The position numbers and the translations under genes are program-made. A DNA stretch of 5,265 nucleotides from Mailhella sp. (GTDB lineage Bacteria > Desulfobacterota > Desulfovibrionia > Desulfovibrionales > Desulfovibrionaceae), in the NCBI GenBank assembly GCA_017940105.1, contig JAGAZG010000108.1:1-5265 (forward strand), given 5' to 3'. Positions within the stretch are counted from its first letter, which is position 1; every line of letters starts with the position of its first letter. Positions 1-4,884 of the stretch are shown here, in pieces. Under the pieces are notes generated by a model that had not been told where the DNA came from, searched no databases, and worked only from the letters and a program-made list of their open reading frames with translations.

Positions 1-32
1 GAAATAATTTCAGCGATAGATATGTTTTGCAT
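1..32 (-). CDS. Start of a leftward gene of unknown function, cut by the window edge
   Basis: Reading the minus strand, an ATG at 32-30 opens a frame that reads MQNISIAEII up to the window edge with no stop. A textbook Shine-Dalgarno, AGGAGG (plus-strand CCTCCT at 41-46), lies 8 nt upstream of the ATG, which is the main reason to believe the start. A TATAAT hexamer lies further upstream on the same strand at 74-69. Only ten full codons are visible, too few to assign a family. The gene is divergent from the truncated DGQHR remnant at 99-281 and sits in the same AT-rich patch. Confidence 0.55.
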   Translation of the reverse strand, partial: MQNISIAEII

Positions 33-68
33 ATATTTTTCCTCCTAATAAGAAAACTAACAGAATTT

Positions 69-74
69 ATTATA
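69..74 (-). promoter_or_regulatory. Possible -10 element (TATAAT) for the leftward gene at the left edge
   Basis: The minus strand carries a perfect TATAAT at 74-69. This would place the transcript start near 62 and give a leader of about 30 nt containing the AGGAGG site at 46-41. No good -35 hexamer occurs 16-18 bp further upstream. A TTGACG at 83-78 is far too close to serve. In such AT-rich DNA a chance TATAAT is not rare, so this is tentative. Confidence 0.3.
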
Positions 75-98
75 CTCGTCAATTCATTTTAGTACTAG

Positions 99-281
99 AG
101 CTGCGAAGAAAAATACAATGCTCTGATAGATTCTATGAAAAAAGGGTTTGATCATCGGTATATGCCTATATTAACATATGATAATGTTATACTTGATGGA
201 CAGCATAGGGCGTGTATCTTATTGGCTATGCATGGTGAAGACTATGAAATTGAAGTATTGAAAATTTTGTATGGTAAGTAA
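99..281 (+). pseudogene. 5'-truncated remnant of a DGQHR-motif (ParB/sulfiredoxin-fold-like) protein
   Basis: The frame is open from just after a TAG at 96-98 to a TAA at 279-281, about 60 codons. It reads YNALIDSMKKGFD, then PILTYDNVILDGQHRACILL, then a tail ending in VLKILYGK. The I-x-D-G-Q-H-R core after a beta strand, followed by an alanine/leucine helix, resembles the nucleotide-binding G-[NQ]-H-R motif of ParB/sulfiredoxin-fold proteins. I recall similar C-termini in small proteins from surface-polysaccharide clusters; that link is memory, not proof. The conserved-looking part begins right after the stop. The only in-frame ATG, at 135, lacks a Shine-Dalgarno and falls inside the motif-bearing region, so the N-terminus is missing. 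It is therefore most likely a decayed fragment rather than a small gene. It is convergent with the ATPase gene, which ends at 322. Confidence 0.5.
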
Positions 282-301
282 TGATTAATCGATCATCCGA
301 A

Positions 302-309
302 TAACATGG
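302..309. repeat. 8-bp direct repeat TAACATGG, left copy, flanking the ATPase gene
   Basis: TAACATGG occurs at 302-309, 12 bp beyond the ATPase stop codon, and again at 1658-1665, 16 bp upstream of its start. The match is exactly 8 bp and ends on both sides. It could be a duplicated target from insertion of the gene, but the right copy is also half of a palindrome and the match is short, so coincidence is quite possible. Confidence 0.25.
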
Positions 310-321
310 GAAAATACCGCA

Positions 322-1641
322 TTACTCCTCAAGCAGCCAGTCAATAAGATTTTTGGATTTGATGCCGGCATAGTTGCGTTCCAGGCCAGGATTGAGGGAG
401 AGGACGATTTTTTCGTAATTATCGCGCACAGCCTGAAGAGGGGACAATTCGCGTTTTTTTACTTCTTCGCTTGTCATGGATTCTTTGACCTGAACATAGA
501 TTTTTTCGTCTGCCTTTGCGGCAATAAAATCTATTTCGGCATTGTCAAGCTTGCCTATGGCGGCATCATAGCCTCGGCGAAGAAGTTCAAAATACACGAT
601 GTTTTCCAGTACATGACCGGTATCTCTGTCCCTGAACCCCAGCAGGTAATTTCTCAGGCCTATGTCTGCAATATAATACTTGCCGAGGGTTCGCAAAAAC
701 TCCTTGCCTTTAATGTCAAACCGCTTGATTTCATAAAAAATATAGGATTCCAGCAGCGCATTTACATAGGACTGCACCGTATGGGTGCTCGGCGTATTTT
801 TACGTGCGGCACCCTTCAGAAGTCCTTCGTTAACCAAGGTGTTTCCGATGGAGGTTGCCGATACGGTGCTGCCGATGTTGTCGGCGAGAAACAATATGAT
901 TTTTCTGAGCAGGATCGGGTCAGTGATTTGCCGCTGTCCACGGCGCTTTTCACGTTCCAAAATGTCACGGATGACTACAGAGGAATAAATACCGTCAAGC
1001 ACGGTCAGCGCGCGTTCCTGGTTCAGGCCAATGTCCACAAGGCCTGGCATGCCTCCAAAGCGCAGATAGGCGCTAAAAGCATCGCCAAGGGAATATGTTT
1101 CACCATTTTTATCAATGACCAGTTTTTTTGTTCCGCCAAGTGAGCTTGCCGTTTCCTGTATCTGGTAATCATGGAAAAGCAGAAATTCCCTGAAGGAGAG
1201 CGGCAGCATCTTAATTTCAATGCAGCGGCCGGAGAGATAGGTAGCATACTCAGAAGAAAGAAGATACGCATTGGATCCGGTGATATAAATATCGCAGAAC
1301 AGATCCACGCGAAAGGCGTTGACGGCGTCTTCCCAGGCTGGAATGCGCTGGATTTCGTCAAAAAACAGATACATGCGCTTGCCCGGAACAGACAGTTTTT
1401 TTACATAACGATAAAGACTGTCTGATGTCATGTCTTTGAAATCATAAGACTCAAAGTTCATTTCCACGATTTGGTCTTCAGATACGCCAGAGCGTAACAA
1501 ATGCTGCACCATAAGCTTGAGCAGGGTGGACTTTCCGCAGCGGCGAATGCCAGTGACAACCTTAACCGGCTCTGTGTCCTGAAAGGCGATCAGCTTGTTC
1601 AGATAAAGATCTCTGCTTTTATAAATGCGCATGTCTGCCAT
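322..1641 (-). CDS. AAA_14/DUF4143-type P-loop ATPase with a C-terminal nuclease-like domain, function unknown
   Basis: This complete 439-residue protein has the layout of the widespread 'ATP-binding protein, DUF4143' family. Residues 31-39 are a Walker A loop (GIRRCGKST, Lys37). Residues 90-96 are Walker B (MYLFFDE, Asp95/Glu96). Residues 118-124 (IYITGSN) look like a sensor-1 strand, and Arg139 in LSGR is a finger-like arginine. The C-terminal third has the spacing of a PD-(D/E)XK-like fold: Glu346, EID with Asp371, and QVK (384-386). Gln replaces the usual acidic residue, so cleavage activity is doubtful. No membrane segment or signal is seen, so it should be cytoplasmic. The ATG at 1641 is preferred because GGAGA lies 6 nt upstream; an ATG three codons in has no such site. 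Members are commonly solitary and of unproven role, and nothing next to it suggests a partner. It is divergent from the ankyrin gene. Confidence 0.9.
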   Translation of the reverse strand: MADMRIYKSRDLYLNKLIAFQDTEPVKVVTGIRRCGKSTLLKLMVQHLLRSGVSEDQIVEMNFESYDFKDMTSDSLYRYVKKLSVPGKRMYLFFDEIQRIPAWEDAVNAFRVDLFCDIYITGSNAYLLSSEYATYLSGRCIEIKMLPLSFREFLLFHDYQIQETASSLGGTKKLVIDKNGETYSLGDAFSAYLRFGGMPGLVDIGLNQERALTVLDGIYSSVVIRDILEREKRRGQRQITDPILLRKIILFLADNIGSTVSATSIGNTLVNEGLLKGAARKNTPSTHTVQSYVNALLESYIFYEIKRFDIKGKEFLRTLGKYYIADIGLRNYLLGFRDRDTGHVLENIVYFELLRRGYDAAIGKLDNAEIDFIAAKADEKIYVQVKESMTSEEVKKRELSPLQAVRDNYEKIVLSLNPGLERNYAGIKSKNLIDWLLEE

Positions 1642-1650
1642 TGTTGTTCT

Positions 1651-1665
1651 CCATGTTTAACATGG
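1651..1665. promoter_or_regulatory. Perfect 15-bp palindrome overlapping the ATPase promoter and ribosome site
   Basis: CCATGTT-T-AACATGG is a perfect inverted repeat with 7-bp arms about a single central base. On the minus strand it begins within the proposed -10 hexamer, spans the likely transcription start, and ends within the Shine-Dalgarno. That position suits an operator for a dimeric repressor that blocks RNA polymerase. As RNA the one-base centre cannot form a tight hairpin, so a DNA site is the better reading. The protein that would bind it is unknown. Confidence 0.45.
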
Positions 1666-1691
1666 ATAGCATAAACATTTAGATAAATCAA
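1663..1691 (-). promoter_or_regulatory. Probable promoter of the ATPase gene
   Basis: On the minus strand TTGATT (1691-1686) is followed after exactly 17 bp by TATCCA (1668-1663), preceded by TGC, which fits an extended -10 (TGnTATCCA). Transcription would begin near 1656 and give a leader of only about 15 nt holding the GGAGA Shine-Dalgarno at 1652-1648. The -10 hexamer matches consensus only in part, so the call rests on spacing, the TG extension and position. Confidence 0.45.
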
Positions 1692-1756
1692 TATTTGTGC
1701 ATTTAATTGCAAAAAAATATTTTATATGGAATGGATCATGCCGTCAGGGGGCAAGC

Positions 1757-1785
1757 TTGTCATCACGGGTAAGTTTAGCTATGCC
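1757..1785 (+). promoter_or_regulatory. Tentative promoter of the ankyrin gene
   Basis: TTGTCA at 1757-1762 (five of six consensus bases) is followed after 17 bp by TATGCC at 1780-1785 (three of six). This would start a transcript near 1792, about 40 nt before the chosen start codon. An alternative pair is TTGTGC at 1695-1700 and TATTTT at 1718-1723, also 17 bp apart. Neither is convincing alone; the gene needs a promoter somewhere in 1666-1808 because its upstream neighbour is divergent. Confidence 0.3.
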
Positions 1786-1819
1786 TGAACGGTAGGAATG
1801 AACAGTTCATGGCTGAAGC

Positions 1820-1824
1820 AAGGA
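1820..1824 (+). promoter_or_regulatory. Shine-Dalgarno that decides the ankyrin start (ATG 1833)
   Basis: AAGGA at 1820-1824 sits 8 nt before the ATG at 1833. The earlier in-frame ATG at 1809 has only AGGA at 11 nt spacing, and using it would add eight residues (MAEARKRF) before an already complete signal peptide. The ATG at 1833 is therefore the better start. Confidence 0.6.
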
Positions 1825-1832
1825 AAAGATTT

Positions 1833-3683
1833 ATGTTAAAAAAAATGGTATGCGCCGTCGCTTTTTTTCTGTTTTTTACCGGGCAGGCATCGGCAGATAT
1901 TTTTGATGCCATTGAAAGCGGCGATGCAGAGGCTGTACGGCTGATGATATCATCAGGCGTCAGTATCAATAAAAAAGACGCCTACGGGGCCACACTGCTG
2001 CATGCCGCGGCCAGGTCAGGTCAGGCAGGCATTGCAAGAGTCCTTTTGGCAGCTGGGGCAGACACGAATGCCAAAATTTCCTATGGCAGCTGGACGCCTC
2101 TGCATGTGGCGGCAGAAAGCGGTTCTGCAGGTGTTGCCAGGGAGCTTATAGCCGCAGGCGCAGATGTGAACGCAAAAGACAGCGCGGGCTGGACGGGGCT
2201 GCACATTGCTGCACAAAACGGTCATGACAGCGTCATCAGAATTTTTCTTCTGGCAGGTGCCGAGGCAGACGCTTCTGGCAAAGACGGCAGGACTGCTTTG
2301 CATCTTGCTGCAGAAAACGGCCATGCCGGAGCAGCCGGCCTTCTTGTCGCTGACGGGGCAGAAGTGGATGCCTCTGACGAGGATGGGCGTACGCCCCTGC
2401 ATCTTGCACGGCATGCAGGCATGGCAAAACTGCTTGTCGATGCCGGAGCAGACGTCAACGCAAAAAGCGGCGATGGCAGCACGCCGCTGCACTATGCCGC
2501 CGTTTGGAATCGTGCGGATGTCCTGCAGGCGCTTGCAGCATCAGGAGCCGATATCAACGCGCAGACCCGGCAAGGAAAAACGGCGCTTATCCTTGCAGCG
2601 GAGGAAGGCAGCGCAGAATCGGTCAGCACGCTCATTGAGGCCGGAGCGGATGTTTCATCCGGCACGGCAGGCATCAGCCCATTGCACATGGCTGTGATTC
2701 GCGGCGATGCTGAAGAACTGCGTGAACTGCTGGCGAGCAAAGGCAGCCGGCATCAAAAAGATTCCGGTGGACACAGCCCCCTGTATTATGCTGCCGCCCT
2801 GGGGAATGCAGAGGCGATCAGGCTTCTGCTGCATGCGGGGGCAGATGCCAATGAAAAATTTAAGGACGGCACGCCTTTGTCCGTGTGCGCCAAAAAGGGG
2901 CATGCCGAAGCGGCAAAGGTGCTGATATCCGCAGGGGCAGATTTAAAGGCAAGGTTTCATGAGGGCAGGACGCTGCTGCATTTGGCGGCAGAAAACGGGC
3001 ATGCCGCAGTTGCAAAGGCCCTTATTGATGCGGGGGCGGATGTCAATGCAAAAGACCGCGACGGCAGAACACCGCTGCACCTGGCTGCGCAGAGCGGCCA
3101 TGCAGATGTTGCAGGCATTCTGATCTTGGCGGGTGCAGACATAAATGCCAAAAGTTCGCATGGCAGTTTTCCTCTTCACATGGCCGCGTGGGAAGGCCAT
3201 GCGGATATCGTCAGGCTGCTTGCGGCTGCCGGGGCAGACTTGAAGGCAAAAGATAAATATGGCGATATGGCTTTTGCAATAGCGCAGAAGCGCTGCAAAA
3301 CAGAGACGATAAGGGCGTTCAACGAGGTCGCTTCGCCGTTTTGGACGTTTGGAGAAGCTGATCTGACGGCTTTGCTCTGGCAGGCATATCTTGAGGATTT
3401 TCCAGCTTCAGAAGGGTACCTTTCCGTTGGCGCCGCCTTTGAAAAATATTTTTGCGGCGGCTCTTGGAAAATTGCGCAGAAGAACCAGCAAGGCATGACC
3501 GCCCGGTTTGCCGGCGTTTTTTCCCGGCATGGCAGAAAGGCGCTTTTTCAGATGGACGTTGTCATTGAAGGTCTGAACGTGCCGGCAGTGCGATCTGTAC
3601 AGGCCTTTATCAATAAAAATCTCCTGCCGCATGAAGAAGTCAATGACATGCTGCATGCCATATTTCTGGAATCAAAAGAGTAA
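1833..3683 (+). CDS. Exported ankyrin-repeat protein with a distinct C-terminal domain
   Basis: From ATG 1833 the protein has 616 residues. Residues 1-21 are a Sec signal peptide: a basic MLKK start, a hydrophobic core rich in Phe/Val/Ala, and an ASA-D cleavage site after residue 21. No lipobox is present, so the mature protein should be periplasmic. Residues 22-501 form about 14 ankyrin units: a degenerate first cap, 13 repeats of 30-34 residues with the TPLHLAA...GAD(V/I)NAK pattern, and a degenerate last unit. Residues 502-616 are non-ankyrin. They contain a VGAAFEKYF-x(4)-W segment and later strands ending in a LLPHEEVNDMLHAIF helix. I recall this layout from small-protein domains in other Gram-negative bacteria but cannot name it. 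Ankyrin arrays bind proteins, so the likely role is as an envelope scaffold or adaptor; the partner is unknown. AnkB-type periplasmic ankyrin proteins linked to catalases are a precedent, but no catalase gene is here. No clear intrinsic terminator follows it. An upstream in-frame ATG at 1809 is less likely. Confidence 0.9.
   Translation: MLKKMVCAVAFFLFFTGQASADIFDAIESGDAEAVRLMISSGVSINKKDAYGATLLHAAARSGQAGIARVLLAAGADTNAKISYGSWTPLHVAAESGSAGVARELIAAGADVNAKDSAGWTGLHIAAQNGHDSVIRIFLLAGAEADASGKDGRTALHLAAENGHAGAAGLLVADGAEVDASDEDGRTPLHLARHAGMAKLLVDAGADVNAKSGDGSTPLHYAAVWNRADVLQALAASGADINAQTRQGKTALILAAEEGSAESVSTLIEAGADVSSGTAGISPLHMAVIRGDAEELRELLASKGSRHQKDSGGHSPLYYAAALGNAEAIRLLLHAGADANEKFKDGTPLSVCAKKGHAEAAKVLISAGADLKARFHEGRTLLHLAAENGHAAVAKALIDAGADVNAKDRDGRTPLHLAAQSGHADVAGILILAGADINAKSSHGSFPLHMAAWEGHADIVRLLAAAGADLKAKDKYGDMAFAIAQKRCKTETIRAFNEVASPFWTFGEADLTALLWQAYLEDFPASEGYLSVGAAFEKYFCGGSWKIAQKNQQGMTARFAGVFSRHGRKALFQMDVVIEGLNVPAVRSVQAFINKNLLPHEEVNDMLHAIFLESKE
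1896..3335 (+). repeat. Coding tandem array of about 14 ankyrin units (near 99-bp period)
   Basis: The 480 codons between the signal peptide and the C-terminal domain divide into units of 28, 34, 33, 34, 33, 30, 33, 32, 33, 33, 32, 33, 33, 33 and 26 residues. The best conserved are units 2, 4, 11, 12 and 13, counting the first cap as unit 0. Unit 8 is the most divergent: it loses the GAD motif and reads SKGSRHQKDS. Unit 5 (2382-2471) is three residues short. Nucleotide similarity between units is patchy, with short near-identical stretches such as the LHLAAENGHA codons at about 2297 and 2977. This points to old duplications with some later conversion. Confidence 0.85.
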
Positions 3684-3687
3684 TGAT

Positions 3688-3696
3688 CCGCCAGGA
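3688..3696 (+). repeat. CCGCCAGGA repeat, first copy, behind the ankyrin stop
   Basis: CCGCCAGGA at 3688-3696 recurs as CCGCCAGGGA at 3831-3840 and 3852-3861, all within one intergenic region of 258 bp. This copy lies in the 3' untranslated part of the ankyrin message and upstream of the proposed SDR promoter, with no hairpin around it. It may be a chance near-match to the two copies in the SDR leader. Confidence 0.3.
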
Positions 3697-3748
3697 AAGC
3701 GCGTTTTTAAAATGCGATGATTTTGCCTGTGAATTCATCGGCGGCGCC

Positions 3749-3777
3749 TTGACAGAAGGTCTTCTAAAAAATATAAG
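3749..3777 (+). promoter_or_regulatory. Strong sigma70-type promoter for the SDR-MDR operon
   Basis: TTGACA at 3749-3754 is a perfect -35 hexamer. It is followed by a 17-bp spacer and TATAAG at 3772-3777, five of six -10 bases. This is the best promoter in the window. Transcription should begin near 3784, leaving a leader of about 158 nt before the SDR start codon. Nothing on the plus strand after the ankyrin stop competes with it. Confidence 0.7.
3754..3765. promoter_or_regulatory. Inverted repeat AGAAG-GT-CTTCT in the promoter spacer, likely operator
   Basis: Perfect 5-bp arms (3754-3758 and 3761-3765) flank a 2-bp centre, starting at the last base of the -35 hexamer and covering most of the spacer. 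Occupancy by a dimeric regulator there would directly block or remodel RNA polymerase. No regulator gene lies in this window, so the binding protein is unknown. Arms of 5 bp can arise by chance; the position is what makes it credible. Confidence 0.4.
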
Positions 3778-3783
3778 ACTCAC

Positions 3784-3941
3784 AGCGTTATCATAAAGCC
3801 ATGGGCATTACAGCCAGCGCATCCGCTTGCCCGCCAGGGAGGGCATGGCAGCCGCCAGGGATTTGGCTGCCGGATGAAGGGCTGATGCTGTGGCATGTCT
3901 GCGTTTGCAACACAAGCCTAAACTCATAAGGAGTTGCTTAT
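3784..3941 (+). promoter_or_regulatory. Long 5' leader of the SDR operon with two adjacent GGA-loop hairpins
   Basis: Within the leader, hairpin 1 has stem TGCCC/GGGCA (3828-3832 with 3841-3845) and loop GCCAGGGA. Hairpin 2 follows after one base, with stem GGCAGCC/GGCTGCC (3847-3853 with 3865-3871) and loop GCCAGGGATTT. Both show CAGGGA in the loop. CsrA/RsmA proteins are known to bind A-[GC]-GGA or CARGGA presented in hairpin loops, usually as pairs of sites, so a CsrA-type target is the leading idea. There is no T-run after either hairpin, so they are not intrinsic terminators. No short leader peptide with a good ribosome site was seen. The SDR Shine-Dalgarno (AAGGAG, 3928-3933) lies about 56 nt downstream. 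Confidence 0.4.
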
Positions 3942-4814
3942 ATGGCTAAATGGTCTTCTCTGCCTGAAAAGCTTTTTTCTCTTGACGGCCATGTCGCGCT
4001 GGTGACGGGCGCGGGTTCCGGCCTGGGCAAATATATGGCGCATGCCCTCCTGCATGCCGGCGCCAACGTTATTCTCGTTGGCCGCGGGCTGCAGCGCCTG
4101 CAGGTTGCCGCCATGGAAATGTTTGACAGCCTCAAGCAGGACAAGCCCATGGGGCATGACTCCTACGTCGAGGATTTTGACCAGAATAAGTGGGATGCCG
4201 TTGCTCCTGAGCTTTCAAAGCGCCTCGCCTGCATCGCGTGGGACGTGAGCAAGCTCGAAACGCTGCCCGAACTCGCCGCCAAGGCCAAAGAAGTGTTCGG
4301 CGCGCCCGACATCCTCATCAATGCTGCCGGACTGAACCCAAGAAAGCCGTGGGAAGAAGTCACCCCCGAAATTTACGAATACACGCTCAGGCTCAACCTT
4401 TCTGCGCCGTTCTTCCTGGCTCAGGCTCTTGTGCCTGACATGAAGGCTCAGGGCTGGGGGCACATCATCAACTTTGGTTCACTGCAGAGCTTCAGGGCCT
4501 TCCCCAACGGTCTGCCCTACGGCGCCTCAAAGGGCGGCGTTGCCCAGCTCACCCGCGCCATGGCCGAAGCCTGGTCTACGCCCGGCACCGGCATCACGGC
4601 AAATGCGGTTGCGCCCGGCTTTTTCAAGACCCAGCTCACCGCTCCGCTGTTTTCCAAGCCCGAAGTTATCCGCGCCCTTGAAAAGCAGACGACCATGCGC
4701 CGTCTTGGCGGCTGCGATGACGTGCAGGGACTCGCCATTTTCCTCGCCTCGCATGCTTCCGACTACATCACCGGCCAGGTCATCGGCGTCGATGGCGGCT
4801 GGCTGGCCATTTAA
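3942..4814 (+). CDS. Short-chain dehydrogenase/reductase (classical SDR), probable sugar-acid or polyol oxidoreductase
   Basis: This complete 290-residue cytoplasmic enzyme has every classical SDR mark: TGAGSGLG (22-29) for nucleotide binding, NAAG (127-130), Asn152, catalytic Ser180, and Tyr193/Lys197 in YGASK. PG (225-226) and a closing GQVIGVDGGW (278-287) are also present. Arg48 right after the second strand (LVGR) favours NADP(H), though this is not decisive. It should interconvert a secondary alcohol and a ketone; the closest general type is gluconate 5-dehydrogenase (IdnO-like), but the substrate is not readable. It is longer than the usual 250-260 residues because about 25 extra residues separate the second strand from the Asp101-Val motif. 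The start is supported by AAGGAG 8 nt upstream. It is the first gene of a probable operon with the MDR 70 bp downstream. Confidence 0.9.
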   Translation: MAKWSSLPEKLFSLDGHVALVTGAGSGLGKYMAHALLHAGANVILVGRGLQRLQVAAMEMFDSLKQDKPMGHDSYVEDFDQNKWDAVAPELSKRLACIAWDVSKLETLPELAAKAKEVFGAPDILINAAGLNPRKPWEEVTPEIYEYTLRLNLSAPFFLAQALVPDMKAQGWGHIINFGSLQSFRAFPNGLPYGASKGGVAQLTRAMAEAWSTPGTGITANAVAPGFFKTQLTAPLFSKPEVIRALEKQTTMRRLGGCDDVQGLAIFLASHASDYITGQVIGVDGGWLAI

Positions 4815-4833
4815 TCTGTTCAACATGCATTGC

Positions 4834-4846
4834 GCCTGTCACAGGC
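4834..4846. repeat. Inverted repeat GCCTGT-C-ACAGGC between SDR and MDR
   Basis: Perfect 6-bp arms surround one central base in the 70-bp gap between the two dehydrogenase genes. There is no T-run after it, and an RNA hairpin would need to open inner pairs to make a loop, so it is not a usual terminator. It could be a protein-binding site or a weak mRNA structure that adjusts MDR expression. It ends 38 bp before the MDR start. Confidence 0.35.
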
Positions 4847-4884
4847 AGGCGGCATAAACAAATCAGCAAATATGGAGGGCTGTC

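Noticed and set aside
281..296. ATGAT/ATCAT inverted repeat between the DGQHR remnant and the ATPase end
   Set aside because: Only five AT-rich base pairs with no T-run; expected by chance and too weak for a terminator.
613..1143. Plus-strand open frame of 176 codons inside the ATPase gene
   Set aside because: It lies antisense to the ATPase Walker and DUF4143 coding sequence, has no family motif and no good ribosome site. It is a shadow of the real gene.
1833..1895. Lipoprotein signal for the ankyrin protein, using Cys7
   Set aside because: The residues before Cys7 (KKMV) do not make a lipobox and the hydrophobic core follows the cysteine; ASA-D gives a normal signal peptidase I site.
2206..2697. 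Plus-strand open frame of 163 codons inside the ankyrin gene, and several antisense frames there
   Set aside because: The ~99-bp repeat keeps alternative frames open periodically. The products are rich in Cys/Arg/Pro with no recognisable fold.
1896..3335. Possible CRISPR array or satellite because of regular spacing
   Set aside because: The period is about 99 bp, the repeats diverge at DNA level and are constrained as ankyrin protein units; there are no spacers.
3697..3725. Intrinsic terminator after the ankyrin gene near the GCGCGTTTTTAAAA stretch
   Set aside because: No GC stem precedes the T-run; the only self-complementarity is a loopless AT palindrome and a weak AAAAT/ATTTT pair.
3729..3783. 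TGTGA and TCACA half-sites suggesting a CRP/FNR-type box
   Set aside because: They are about 45 bp apart instead of 6 bp, so they cannot form one site.
4474..4857. Open frame of 127 codons overlapping the SDR
   Set aside because: It is the +1 frame of a GC-rich gene with intact SDR motifs; the product is Pro/Ser/Arg-rich and meaningless.
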